This document shows, one piece after another, positions 52,952 to 62,502 of a DNA stretch of 64,000 nucleotides. The notes under the pieces are model-generated. The model was given only the letters and a program-made list of their open reading frames with translations. It searched no databases and had not been told where the DNA came from. A program made the translations under genes and the position numbers. Origin of the DNA: Microbulbifer celer (GTDB lineage Bacteria > Pseudomonadota > Gammaproteobacteria > Pseudomonadales > Cellvibrionaceae). The first letter of the stretch is position 1; each line of letters opens with the position of its first letter. The stretch spans positions 3,010,501-3,074,500 of the forward strand of contig NZ_CP087715.1 of assembly GCF_020991125.1 (NCBI RefSeq). The letters run 5' to 3'.

Positions 52952-54949
52952 TCATTGCGCCGACTCACCTACCTCGTTGCGCCGAAGGTACTTATCCACA
53001 AAGGACACCATGGCCTCAACGGTCTGCAGGCGGGTTTCGCCCCGCATCAGGTTGTGGGTTTCGCCCTCCAGCTCCAGCAGTTCCACGGCTTTGTCCGCAC
53101 GCCTGAGTTTTTTGTACATGATCTTCGACTGCCTGAACGGTACGTTCTGGTCGTCTTCGCCATGAATCAACAGTACCGGAGCCTGAAAGTTTTCCGCATG
53201 CAGGGCTGGGGATACTGCATTGAGTAGCTCGTCGGTGACCTCACCCTTGGCGTAGTTGTTCTGCCAGTAGGCCACCACCCAGTGATCGTCGCCGTACTCA
53301 CGCTCTTCGTACTTCAGCATTTCTTCCAGATCGGCAACGCCGTTGATGGACACCACGCAGCGGTACAGGTCCGGCGTGAAAGCGCCGCCAGCCAGGGCCG
53401 CGTAACCCCCATAACTGGCACCGACAATACATACCCGCTCGGGATCGATGATTCCCTGTTTGACCAGGACATTGACCGAGTCGGTGACGTCGTCCTGCAT
53501 CTTGCCACCCCACTCACCGCGGCCGGCCAGTTCGTGATCCAGTCCGAAGCCGGAGGAACCCCGGAACTGCGGCTGCACCACCAGATAATCGCGACTGGCC
53601 AGAGCCTGGGCGAGCCAGTCAAAGCCGATCTGATCATAGGCCGCGGGGCCACCGTGGGGCATGATGACTGCGGGCAGGTTCCGCAAACTCTGGACGCGAT
53701 TTCTCGGAATAGTCAGTAGTGTCGGAATCTTGTAGCCGTCGCGGGTTTTATACCGGGTTGTGACAACCGGATGTATGCGTTCCGCGGTAATTTTCGGACG
53801 CGCAGAGGCCAGTTGTGTGGGCGGTTCATTTTTACTGAATTTGTAGAAAGTGCCGGCAAACTGCGATCCTTCTACATAGATGATCAAGTCTTCCCAGTTG
53901 TCGCTCCAATCCCGCAGCCAAACCGAATGCTCCGGAAACATACTGCGGATTTTCTGCATGCGCCGGTCAAGCTCGGGATCGAAAAAACGGTATTCAGGGT
54001 TGAATCCGGAATAACGGGCGCCCCAGACGATTTTGTCCAGCCCTTTGTAGGTATATTCGATATCGGCGTCTTCGCGGCCGAAGCCCATATTGGTGATTTC
54101 ACCGCTTTCCAGAGACAGGGTGTAATAGTCATCGCGGCCGGTTTCACGGTTATTCGCCAGCACCACCAGGGAATCGCGGTCCGGCGTCAATCCAACTGGT
54201 ATTATCGAACGGATTTTTGTTTCTTCCCGATAGATTGTCTTCCAGCCGTCGCCCTCTCTGACGAAGATTTCGTGCTCGTTGCGGCGGTTGTTAAAGGTTT
54301 CATGGACCATGACCTCTCCGTTCTCATCGACGAAGTACTCGATGGAATCAGGCTTGCCCTTGAAGTGCACCCTGGGACGCCGGGGTGAATCGAGATCCAC
54401 CTTCATCAGGGACATACGCGGCGACTGATCGTTGGGGCTGTCCGGCACATATGCCGGCATGTAGACAAACTTGTTATCCGGAGAAAAACCGGTGATTCGC
54501 CCCAGCCCCTCCTGGCCTTTGTAAATCACGTCCCCCGGCGTCAGCAGCTGACGGATTTCGTTCTGCTCGACGTTATAAGCAAAGGCGGTGCTCAGATCCA
54601 GGTCGCCGCGATACCCCCACACCCACCGCACTTGGGATGCGCGCAGGATCAGCTCCTCGTTGGTGGCAAAGTACAGGCCGTTGAACTGCAAACCTGATTC
54701 AGATAAATCCAGTGACGCTTTGTGTTTTCCCTGTTCCAGGTCGTAAACCACCACCATATCCCGTTCATTTTCGGTCATGCGGTAGGCGATCATTTCACCA
54801 TTGGGAGAAATGCTCATCTGACTGATTTTGGGCAGGACGCCGTAGTCACGAACAGAAATCCGGGTACTGTCCGCCTGTACCTGAGTGGCGGGCAATAAAA
54901 TCAGCGCAATAACGAATAGGGCCCGGAAGGGGCCTGAAGGTCTCATCAT
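52952..54949 (-). CDS. Exported S9-family prolyl-oligopeptidase-type serine peptidase
   Basis: A 665-residue protein. A signal peptide (ALFVIALILLPATQVQA) is followed by a beta-propeller-like region (about 40-390) and an alpha/beta hydrolase domain. The catalytic triad is visible: Ser near 512 in VGASYGGYAAL, Asp near 598 in HGEDDQNVPF, His near 633 in EGETHNLM. Such periplasmic acylaminoacyl- or dipeptidyl-peptidases clip short peptides. It does not fit the sugar pathways around it and may simply be inserted between them. It converges with the DUF1080 operon, separated by 99 bp that carry a MITE relic. Confidence 0.9.
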   Translation of the reverse strand: MMRPSGPFRALFVIALILLPATQVQADSTRISVRDYGVLPKISQMSISPNGEMIAYRMTENERDMVVVYDLEQGKHKASLDLSESGLQFNGLYFATNEELILRASQVRWVWGYRGDLDLSTAFAYNVEQNEIRQLLTPGDVIYKGQEGLGRITGFSPDNKFVYMPAYVPDSPNDQSPRMSLMKVDLDSPRRPRVHFKGKPDSIEYFVDENGEVMVHETFNNRRNEHEIFVREGDGWKTIYREETKIRSIIPVGLTPDRDSLVVLANNRETGRDDYYTLSLESGEITNMGFGREDADIEYTYKGLDKIVWGARYSGFNPEYRFFDPELDRRMQKIRSMFPEHSVWLRDWSDNWEDLIIYVEGSQFAGTFYKFSKNEPPTQLASARPKITAERIHPVVTTRYKTRDGYKIPTLLTIPRNRVQSLRNLPAVIMPHGGPAAYDQIGFDWLAQALASRDYLVVQPQFRGSSGFGLDHELAGRGEWGGKMQDDVTDSVNVLVKQGIIDPERVCIVGASYGGYAALAGGAFTPDLYRCVVSINGVADLEEMLKYEEREYGDDHWVVAYWQNNYAKGEVTDELLNAVSPALHAENFQAPVLLIHGEDDQNVPFRQSKIMYKKLRRADKAVELLELEGETHNLMRGETRLQTVEAMVSFVDKYLRRNEVGESAQ

Positions 54950-55082
54950 TATTGGAATTCTATTTCCTGGTTATTATTCACGTTATTCATAATATCCATA
55001 AAACATTCGAGTGTGAAAGAGTACCGAATTATCTCCGAGCCGTCGCAGCACTCACTACGGTAGAATAGCCGACTCCCGAAGC

Positions 55083-55109
55083 AAAAAAGCCCGACTGGGG
55101 AAGCCGGGC
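55083..55109 (-). terminator. Rho-independent terminator after GH74
   Basis: On the minus strand GCCCGGCT and AGTCGGGC pair (one G-U) across a 5-base loop and are followed by six T. It lies about 80 bp after the GH74 stop. A second small stem TGATCAC/GTGATCA (55116-55133) precedes it. Confidence 0.8.
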
Positions 55110-55190
55110 CAAGGGTGATCACAACAGTGATCATTCAGTGCGGAGGAATATCCTCTTTGAGTACCTTTTCAGTTCGGTGTAATGCGCATT

Positions 55191-58025
55191 TCATTCACAA
55201 ACCTCACTGGTGATCGCGGGAATTTCCAGCGGCTCTTGCGCAGCCTTTTCCCCCTGATATCCGAACTCCACATAACCGCCTGGCTGGATGGTACCGTTCC
55301 AGCCCATATCGCTCACGGTATAGGGATTACTGCCGGCAAGGTTGGCGTTCCACAGATTGGTTACCCTGCTGCTGCCACTATAGGAGAAACTCAGCGTCCA
55401 GCCTTCGATCGCGGTATCGCCATCGTTGGTAATCCGGATACTGCCGGTAAAACCACCTCCCCAGTCGCTGCCCTCGATATATTCGCAGCTGGCTATACCA
55501 CCGGAGCTACCGCCAGAGGAACTACTCGACGAGCTTCCGGAAGAACTGCCAGAGGAACTGCTGGACGAGCCGGAACCGCCGGACGAACTCGAACTTGAAC
55601 TTGAAGAACTTGAGCTGGAAGAGCTTGAGCTGGAAGAACTCGAGGAACTGGAGCTCGAGGAGCTAGAAGAACTGCTCCCTCCAGAACTACTGGAGCTGGT
55701 TCCGCCGGACGAGGATCCGGACGCCGGATCTGCATACAACAGGCCGCGACCATTGGTGCCGAGATACGCCCGCCCGAAGATGCGCGGATCCCCGGTGATG
55801 GCTTCGCCCATATTGCCGTACTGATGCGCATCGTCGTTAATGCGAACCCAGTCACCGCCCTGATTGGTGGAGCGGAATACACCGGTGACACCATCCACCG
55901 TACCAACCAGGTAGAGGGTGTGATAGTCGCTTTCCGGCGCGGCCGCACCCAGGCCGATATTCACCCCCTCTTCCACACTGGCAATTTTCTCAAAACTCAC
56001 ACCGCCGTCGGTGGAACGCCACAGGCCGGTGACGGTTTCCGCACTGACATTGACGCCGCTACCGGCGAGCCAGATATGCCCCTCATTGCCCGGTGCCGCC
56101 AGGAACTTGGCGGATTCCGGCAAACCACTGGCGGCCGTCGCTGCGAAGGTCATACCGCCGTCGCTGGAGAGATAGAAAACCCCGTTGCTGAAACCGTAGA
56201 TGGTTTGTGGATTAACTCGATCACTCTCCACCCGCGCGCCATCGGGAATACCGCTTGACGCAATCCAGGAACTGCCGAGCGTGGTGGACACATGTACCCC
56301 GGCGCCTTCCGGGCTCCATACAATGGCGCCGCCATCGGCACTCATCGCCACCTTGCCACCGCCGGTCACGCCCGCCGGTTCCTGCCCCTGCCACCAGCTG
56401 TCGCCGGCGGAAGTGGAAACACCCAGGTGCACCGTGTCTGCATTGCCCACCCGCACCATGATCGACGGATCCAGCGCGGCAAAGTCGATACCGGTGGTGC
56501 TGGTGAGATACGGGGTCTGGTACATCAGCTCCGGTACCGAATCCAGATCGGTATGTTTGAAGCCGCCGATATCACCGAGCGCGGAGAAAATATTCGCATT
56601 GCCGCTAGGCGGGCTCGCGAGATCCAGTACCGCGGTCTCTTCCAGCCCTTTTATCATCGGCTCGATGGTGACGATACCGTCGCTGTCCCATTCGGTGAGA
56701 TTGTTCGATCCGTAAATGGTCGCGCCGGTGCCATACATGAAACGGTCGGAATTGTGTGGATCGATTTCCACCGACTCGTTCATCCAGCCCAGCTTCAGCG
56801 CTTCTTCCGGCGGCTGCGGATTGGCACCGAGGTGCAGCCAGGGTACGGAGCTGATATCCATCTCGTAACGCTTGACCCGCTCGGGATAGGCCCCCCAGTC
56901 CCAGATGCGGCTCCAGGAATCGCCGCCGTCGGTGGTGCGGAACAGGATCATGTCCGGCCACCAGGAATTGAGTGAGGCGACCATCAGGGTGCCCGGGTTC
57001 TGGCGGTCGATGGTGAGGCCGGAATAGCCGAAATACAACTCGCCACTGGCTGCGGTCATGGGGCTGACTTCGGTCCAGGTTTCCGTGGCCGCTTCGAATT
57101 TCCATACCGCGCCGGTTTCGCCATCGTAGGGACCACCGGTATCGCTCATGGCCACGTACAGCTCGCCGTTAACTTCGTCGTAAACGCCTTTGTGGGGAAT
57201 CAAACCACTGGGTGCACCGGGGATCACTTCCCAGCTGGCACCACCATCGGTGGAGCGATAGAGGGAATGCGCCTTATCGGCGACCCCTACATAAATTACA
57301 TCGGAACCGGCGCCACTGGTGCCGGAACTGGGGTCAAAGGTCACCCACACCACGCCCTGCAGTTTATCGCCATAACCCCATTCGTCATCAGGATCGGCGG
57401 CGTAGGTGCCAGGATTGGGGAAGCTCTGTACTTCATACCAGGTTTCCCCGTAGTCAGTGCTGCGCCACAGGCCCTCGCCCAGTTCTGCGCCGTAATAAAT
57501 GGTGCTGTTGTCGTTGGGGTCGATGCGCAACCGCTCGCCCATGCCGCGGCCCGGCATATTGCCGCCCACCTTGAACGGCAGTTCGGTGACCTGCCAAGTG
57601 TCGCCACGGTCTGTGGAGCGGGCAATAGCACCGTTGTTGGGGTCCCAATCGTTGGTGTACATACCGAGCGCGGCGTAGACACGGTCCGGATCTACCGGGT
57701 CGGTGGCCATACTCATCACACCGTTCCAGCCCCATTTGTCCCAGCCGACCCAGTCCAGCAACGGCTTCCATTCCTGGTTTTCCTCGTCCCAGCGGTAGGC
57801 ACCACCAATATCCGTACGGGTATAAATCAGGTTGGGTTCGGTGCGGTTGAAAATGATTCCGGGAATAAAACCACCGCCGTCAATGCGCACGTTCTGCCAT
57901 TGATACTCTTCTTGTGGGGCCGCTTGCACACCGCTCGCACACAGGGCGAACAGACTCGCCTGCATGACCGGACGGCAGTACTTTGCCACCTGCTCGGCAA
58001 GCTTTATCTTTTTTAATTTAATCAT
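55191..58025 (-). CDS. GH74 xyloglucanase with polyserine linker and CBM2
   Basis: A 944-residue secreted enzyme. A signal peptide ends near GVQA. The GH74 double propeller (about 37-765) has the catalytic Asp pair in TRTDIGGAYRW and SALGDIGGFKH, and many BNR/Asp-box-like turns (STDRGDTW, STDYGETW, TTDGGDSW). A Ser/Gly linker of about 75 residues (767-842), with runs of more than ten Ser, joins it to a CBM2 cellulose-binding module (about 847-944, Cys at both ends, WNGTIQPGGYVEFGYQG). GH74 cuts the xyloglucan backbone; CBM2 anchors it to plant cell wall cellulose. The ATG at 58025 with AAGGAAA upstream is preferred over 58073, since it opens the signal peptide. It supplies oligosaccharides to the TonB/GH95/GH35/GH31 set. 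Confidence 0.95.
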   Translation of the reverse strand: MIKLKKIKLAEQVAKYCRPVMQASLFALCASGVQAAPQEEYQWQNVRIDGGGFIPGIIFNRTEPNLIYTRTDIGGAYRWDEENQEWKPLLDWVGWDKWGWNGVMSMATDPVDPDRVYAALGMYTNDWDPNNGAIARSTDRGDTWQVTELPFKVGGNMPGRGMGERLRIDPNDNSTIYYGAELGEGLWRSTDYGETWYEVQSFPNPGTYAADPDDEWGYGDKLQGVVWVTFDPSSGTSGAGSDVIYVGVADKAHSLYRSTDGGASWEVIPGAPSGLIPHKGVYDEVNGELYVAMSDTGGPYDGETGAVWKFEAATETWTEVSPMTAASGELYFGYSGLTIDRQNPGTLMVASLNSWWPDMILFRTTDGGDSWSRIWDWGAYPERVKRYEMDISSVPWLHLGANPQPPEEALKLGWMNESVEIDPHNSDRFMYGTGATIYGSNNLTEWDSDGIVTIEPMIKGLEETAVLDLASPPSGNANIFSALGDIGGFKHTDLDSVPELMYQTPYLTSTTGIDFAALDPSIMVRVGNADTVHLGVSTSAGDSWWQGQEPAGVTGGGKVAMSADGGAIVWSPEGAGVHVSTTLGSSWIASSGIPDGARVESDRVNPQTIYGFSNGVFYLSSDGGMTFAATAASGLPESAKFLAAPGNEGHIWLAGSGVNVSAETVTGLWRSTDGGVSFEKIASVEEGVNIGLGAAAPESDYHTLYLVGTVDGVTGVFRSTNQGGDWVRINDDAHQYGNMGEAITGDPRIFGRAYLGTNGRGLLYADPASGSSSGGTSSSSSGGSSSSSSSSSSSSSSSSSSSSSSSSSSSSSSSSGGSGSSSSSSGSSSGSSSSSSSGGSSGGIASCEYIEGSDWGGGFTGSIRITNDGDTAIEGWTLSFSYSGSSRVTNLWNANLAGSNPYTVSDMGWNGTIQPGGYVEFGYQGEKAAQEPLEIPAITSEVCE

Positions 58026-58160
58026 CGCTATTTCCTTATTTTCATTATTTAAATACCGCTTTGATAAAACCACTTATGGGGTTCCAGGGGTGCGCTACAC
58101 CCGGGCATTCCCACATTTCCGGGCGCGCCCTGTAGTCCGTATGTCACACTTTCCCCCACT

Positions 58161-58427
58161 TCAAGCAGACCAACGCTCACCCCAACCGAAAAGATTGTTC
58201 GGGTCCCAGTTCAGCGCCATATCCAAGTAGGGCTCGGTATCGCCAGACCAGGACCAGCCGAGATAGCCGAGCCCACGCGCTTCGGCCTCAGCCAGGATGG
58301 GATCCTCGTCCACCGGCTGCCCTTGATGTTCGTGCGCGAACTCTCCCACGCTCAATGGCGGCTCCATTTCCTGGAAATCCTGCATATAGCTGGCAGCAAC
58401 CGGCTGAGTACTCGCCCAAGAGCACAC
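58161..58427 (-). pseudogene. C-terminal remnant of a GH5 (subfamily 8-like) beta-mannanase
   Basis: An 88-codon fragment. LSVGEFAHEHQG carries the nucleophile Glu context of GH5, and AEARGLGYLGWSWSGD, YLDMALNWDPNNLFGWG match the final barrel strand and C-terminus of GH5_8 mannanases. The upstream 300 or so residues, including the acid/base NEP motif and any signal peptide, are absent: about 140 bp further on lies the MITE-like element. No CBM or linker follows. It is a decayed gene or a leftover of a rearrangement near GH74; a functional short protein is very unlikely. Confidence 0.7.
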
Positions 58428-58566
58428 AATTCATGCGGGGATTACGACTTTTTCTGGTGTGAAAATAAAAGGAACTTTTAGTAATTATTATTATATTTTT
58501 CGAACCCAATCTGTGACACGATTTTACTTATAAAGTAAACAAGAACATGTCAAACCAACGATAACA

Positions 58567-58731
58567 CTAGTGGTCCATGCGGAAAATTCTGTAACCGATC
58601 ACTTCGCCACAGACTCCAGGGCGACGCTGAAAAAGCTTGAATTAACGCTGCTAGTCCTGCGCTTTTCCAACGCCACCCTGGAGCCTTTGGCTGTGTGCTT
58701 TAGTTACCGAATTTCCCGCATGGACCACTAG
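58567..58731. mobile_element. MITE-like palindromic element with CTAG target duplication
   Basis: The ends are 23-bp inverted repeats (58567-58589 and 58709-58731) with one mismatch, including CTAGTGGTCCATGCGG. The inner bases are also roughly palindromic (CTGTAACCGATCAC against GTGTGCTTTAGTTACCG; CTCCAGGGCGACGC against AACGCCACCCTGGAG), so the whole 165 bp can fold into one long hairpin. CTAG at each edge may be the duplicated target, as for some IS5-group elements. It codes for no transposase. Partial relatives are at 4239-4253 and 52883-52912. The flanking gap 58026-59049 otherwise holds only the mannanase relic and a terminator. Confidence 0.75.
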
Positions 58732-58817
58732 CGACAGATCTGCTCACTTCTCAAAACCGGAATGTGAATGTAACACTTAAAGAAAGTTATCAGCCGTGCA
58801 GCCCGATCCCGAGGTGT

Positions 58818-58850
58818 AAAAAAACGGGCGGGGAAACACTCACCCGCCCA
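58818..58850 (-). terminator. Rho-independent terminator downstream of GH3
   Basis: On the minus strand GGGCGGG and CCCGCCC pair across about ten bases, followed by seven T. It lies about 200 bp after the GH3 fusion gene and probably ends its transcript. Confidence 0.75.
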
Positions 58851-59049
58851 AGCTCACACCAACTTTCAGAAAGGCTTTAGGGCCTTCAACAGTAAGACGG
58901 ATCAGCACCTAAAATAGTCACCACTTTCTGGGCAACTGAAGCGACAAAAATGCCACGCAATTCAAGTTTCAAGAAATCAAACCCCGATTAAACCTCAATT
59001 AAACCCAGGAAACTCGATAAATGGGCACCTTGATTCATACCTCTAAATA

Positions 59050-62000
59050 TCAGTTCAGTATTTTTTTCAGGTTTGGCTCCATGGCCTCAGCCCATATTTC
59101 ATACCCCGCTTCATTGGGGTGGAGGTAGTCGGGCATGATGCTTTCGCTCAGGGTGCCATCTTTCTCCAGAAACTCACTGTAAATTTCCTGATAGAAGATG
59201 TGTTCACCATCGGCATAGCCCTCGATAATATCGTTGACCGCCAGGTTGATTTTGCGCATCTGCGTACCGGGTTCTGGATCCCGCGGGAATATACTCAGTA
59301 GCAGGATTTTCATCTGTGGTTGACGATCGCGCAGTTCGTCCAGTACCGCGCGTACGCCCGCTGCCACCAGTTCGGGATCTTCCCGGCGGTGGCCGGTGTT
59401 GTTGGTACCGATCATCACCACCCCGGCCTTCGGTTGGATACCATCCAGCTCGCCGTTCTGCAGCCGCCACAACAGATTTTCTGTGCGATCGCCACCGTAG
59501 CCCAGATTGACCGCATTGCGATCTGCGTAGTACTCATCCCACACTTTTTTACCGGCTTTTTCCCAACCTTCGGTTATGGAATCGCCAATCATCAGCAGGT
59601 CCACATTGCCCTTTTCCAGGCGTTTCAGGTTGCGCTCGAAGCGCTCGTCCCACCATCCCTTGGCCCAGTATTCATAGCGGGTATCGGGGGTAGTGGAGAG
59701 CTTCCGGTAGTCGGGGCAGTGGTCTTTTGCTTCCCCAGTTTTCTCCAGGCGCACATTGGCCACGGAAACCTGCCCTTTACCGCCGGCGCGCAGGGAGAAG
59801 GGCACCGTTACACTGGAGAGATCATCCCCTTCGCGGACAAAGCAACTGAGACGGTAACTCTCGGTTTTCCAACCTTCGCCGATGTTGCTCCGCGCCTGGC
59901 GGGTGAGATTCACATGACGCTCGCAGCCCTCGCCACACTGGATTTCCACCGCGAGGTCCGCTTCCGCCAGATCATCCACTTTCAGGTCGAAAGACAACAC
60001 GCCCTCTTCCACGTAGCTGCCAAGATCCAGTGGCTCCCCATGTTTCAGGCTGAGACGGGCAAGCCAGGTGTCCTGCCACTTCAGGGTCAGGGCATCTTCC
60101 TGTACGTCTTTATCCGTGGTGACCACGGTGACGCGGCCACTGGGCAATTTGGCGAAGGCGCCACTCAGCATCTGGTTCTGTTCAAAGTCGTCGATCTGAA
60201 TCCCCCAGGGCTGTAGTGGCCGCCCCTGATACAGCGCATAACTTTCCGGTTCACCCTGTTGCAGGCCGGGCACATTTTCCGCGAGCTTCTCTGGTCCCTG
60301 CTGCTCGGAGAACAGGCTCAGGCCATAGCCAAACCGGAACAGCGGATCGTAGCCTGCGTGATGGGTATTCAACTTGCCCTGCAGCGGCAGGCCGGGCCAG
60401 GAAAAGGATAAACGGCCGGTGAAGTCGTGACGGGCTTTGCCGTCTTTATCCGCTATCAGCATGTCCGCCACACCATCACCTTCGGATCCTGGCAACCAGG
60501 CGGCAACGAAGGCATCGGAAGCATTGATTTCCGGGTTCACCCACAGCGGACGGCCGGACAGGAAAACGGAAACCACGGGAATATCCTGCGCGCGGAGTTG
60601 TTTCAGCAGCGCCAGGCTCTTTTTATTACCCGGCTCAAATTCCAGGGTATTGCGATCCCCCTGCCCTTCGGCGTAGGGGGATTCCCCGAACACCACAATG
60701 GCGGCATCGGGTTTCTGATCGAAGCTGCCGTCTTCAGACAGTATTGCCTTGCCACCGGCGACTTCCACCGCTTTCTGGATGCCGCGGAAAATGGAGGTGG
60801 CACCGGGGAACTTCTCGTTGGGAATGCCGGCGCCCTGCCAGGTCACGCTCCAACCGCCGGACTGCATGGCAATACTGTCGGCGCCGGGGCCCGCCACCAG
60901 AATATTCTGGTCCGGATTCAGCGGCAGCACGCCGTCGCGGTTTTTCAGCAATACCAAGCTCTCGCGCACCGCGCGGCGGGCCAGGGCGCGGTGTTCGGGG
61001 TTGCCCACCACACGCTCGTCACCGGCCAACGCGCGCTCGGAAGGCTTTTTATCAAACAGGCCCGCGCGCAGTTTGACCCGCAGAATCCGGCGCACCGCAT
61101 CGTCCAGGCGCGCCATGGAAATCTCGCCATTTTTTACCTGCTCAAGGGTATTGGCGATCATGTTTTTCCAGTCGTAGGTGACCATCAACAGGTCGATGCC
61201 GGCGTTGATCGCCTGTGGACAACTATCGTTGGTGCAGCCTGGCACCTGACCGTGACCATTCCAGTCGCCAACCACCAGACCATCGAAGCCCATGCGCTCT
61301 TTCAGCACATCGGTAAGAATGTATTTATTCCCGTGGTGCTTCACCCCGTTCCACTCGGAGAAGCTGGCCATGATGGTCTGTACCCCACTTTCGATGGCTG
61401 CGGGGTAGCCGGCGTTGTGGATCTGCACCAGCTCCTGCTCACTGATGCGGGCATCGCCCTGATCATCGCCTTCGAAAGTACCGCCATCGGCGAGGAAATG
61501 TTTGGCCGATGCCAGCACGCGGGTTTCCGACAGGAAATCATCACTGCCCACACTGCCCTGCAACCCTTCCACCATGGCGGAGGCAAACCGCTTCACTACC
61601 AGCGGGTCTTCGCTGTAACTCTCATAGGTACGGCCCCAGAAATCGTTCTGGGCCACCGCCAGTGTCGGTGCGAATACCCATTCCACTCCGGTGGTGCGCA
61701 CCTCTTTTGCGGTTGCTGCGCCGATCGCGCGTACCAATGCGGGATTGTGGGTGGCGCCGAGACCGATATTGTGGGGGAACAGAGTGGCACCGGTGAGGTT
61801 GCCATTGCCGTGCACCGCATCCGTCCCCCAGAATACAGGAATGGCGGTACCGCCATCGCTGGTATCCATGGAGGCTTCCCAGAAGGCGTCCGCCAGTACC
61901 AGCCAATCGTCCGGGCCCGCATCCTCCTTGCGCCCCGGCACCGAGCCACCGCCGTTCAATACCGAACCGATATGGTATTGCTTCACCTCTTGCGGGGTGA

Positions 62001-62238
62001 TCGACTGGATTTCCGGCTGCATGATCTGGCCGACTTTTTCTTCCAGAGTCATTTGTTTCAGCAGCGCTTCCACGCGTTTCTCCAGCGCGGGCGCTACTTC
62101 CGGACTGCGGGTCTGCGGCCAGAGATCGATTCGCCGTTCTGTGGTCTCAGAGTCGCCAATCGCGAGGGGCGTCACTGACAATAGGCCCGCGGCCAGTATG
62201 GTGCGCAGGGCATCGGCTGGTGTAGAGAGAGGCTTCAT
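59050..62238 (-). CDS. GH3 beta-glucosidase fused to an SGNH/GDSL esterase
   Basis: A 1062-residue exported protein with an N-terminal signal peptide (ILAAGLLSVTPLAIG). Residues about 40-640 are a GH3 enzyme of the ExoP/Cel3-like group: VGQIMQPEIQSITPQEVKQY start, nucleophile Asp in VVGDWNGHGQVPG, then the alpha/beta sandwich. About 680-835 is the beta-sandwich of ExoP-type enzymes. From about 845 to the end lies an SGNH hydrolase with LLMIGDSITEGWE (Ser), GYGGDRTENLL (Gly), VVMIGTNNTGH (Asn) and DYLHPNEAGY (Asp, His). It probably removes glucose from beta-glucan or xyloglucan oligosaccharides and acetyl groups from the same substrate. The ATG at 62238 is preferred over a TTG at 62247. It is likely co-regulated with the sugar porter upstream. 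Confidence 0.92.
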   Translation of the reverse strand: MKPLSTPADALRTILAAGLLSVTPLAIGDSETTERRIDLWPQTRSPEVAPALEKRVEALLKQMTLEEKVGQIMQPEIQSITPQEVKQYHIGSVLNGGGSVPGRKEDAGPDDWLVLADAFWEASMDTSDGGTAIPVFWGTDAVHGNGNLTGATLFPHNIGLGATHNPALVRAIGAATAKEVRTTGVEWVFAPTLAVAQNDFWGRTYESYSEDPLVVKRFASAMVEGLQGSVGSDDFLSETRVLASAKHFLADGGTFEGDDQGDARISEQELVQIHNAGYPAAIESGVQTIMASFSEWNGVKHHGNKYILTDVLKERMGFDGLVVGDWNGHGQVPGCTNDSCPQAINAGIDLLMVTYDWKNMIANTLEQVKNGEISMARLDDAVRRILRVKLRAGLFDKKPSERALAGDERVVGNPEHRALARRAVRESLVLLKNRDGVLPLNPDQNILVAGPGADSIAMQSGGWSVTWQGAGIPNEKFPGATSIFRGIQKAVEVAGGKAILSEDGSFDQKPDAAIVVFGESPYAEGQGDRNTLEFEPGNKKSLALLKQLRAQDIPVVSVFLSGRPLWVNPEINASDAFVAAWLPGSEGDGVADMLIADKDGKARHDFTGRLSFSWPGLPLQGKLNTHHAGYDPLFRFGYGLSLFSEQQGPEKLAENVPGLQQGEPESYALYQGRPLQPWGIQIDDFEQNQMLSGAFAKLPSGRVTVVTTDKDVQEDALTLKWQDTWLARLSLKHGEPLDLGSYVEEGVLSFDLKVDDLAEADLAVEIQCGEGCERHVNLTRQARSNIGEGWKTESYRLSCFVREGDDLSSVTVPFSLRAGGKGQVSVANVRLEKTGEAKDHCPDYRKLSTTPDTRYEYWAKGWWDERFERNLKRLEKGNVDLLMIGDSITEGWEKAGKKVWDEYYADRNAVNLGYGGDRTENLLWRLQNGELDGIQPKAGVVMIGTNNTGHRREDPELVAAGVRAVLDELRDRQPQMKILLLSIFPRDPEPGTQMRKINLAVNDIIEGYADGEHIFYQEIYSEFLEKDGTLSESIMPDYLHPNEAGYEIWAEAMEPNLKKILN

Positions 62239-62394
62239 AACAGGCAATCCCTTTTGTTATTTATTGGTTATTGATTGGTTTGTTATTTATCGGGCTTTTT
62301 CCGTTTGCGGTTTTTAGTCGGGCTGAGTTCGGCTTGGCGTCTTATGTTCTACCCGAACCATTAATCCGGTTAATCATATAAATTAAATCATCCC

Positions 62395-62496
62395 CAAAAA
62401 AATTCCCGGGGCCCGCCCGAACAAGTTCGGGCAGAGGCCACACGGGCGAATGGGGAACCTGTTATCGGCGGCAGCCCGGGGCTGGGGCTGCCGCCG
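62395..62496 (-). terminator. Hairpins downstream of the sugar porter
   Basis: A perfect 12-bp stem CGGCGGCAGCCC/GGGCTGCCGCCG (62466-62496) lies seven bases after the porter stop. A second stem GCCCGAA/TTCGGGC (about 62413-62430) is followed, on the minus strand, by a run of seven T at 62396-62402. Together they could end or weaken transcription before GH3, whose own promoter would lie in 62239-62394. Confidence 0.5.
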
Positions 62497-62502
62497 GGAC
62501 TA

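Noticed and set aside
55490..55725. Serine-codon-rich stretch as a CRISPR-like or tandem DNA repeat
   Set aside because: It codes in frame for the polyserine linker of the GH74 enzyme; repeat units are irregular and spacers absent.
60427..62178. 583-codon plus-strand frame opposite GH3
   Set aside because: Shadow of the GH3 fusion gene; low-complexity His/Gly/Val-rich translation with no recognisable domain.
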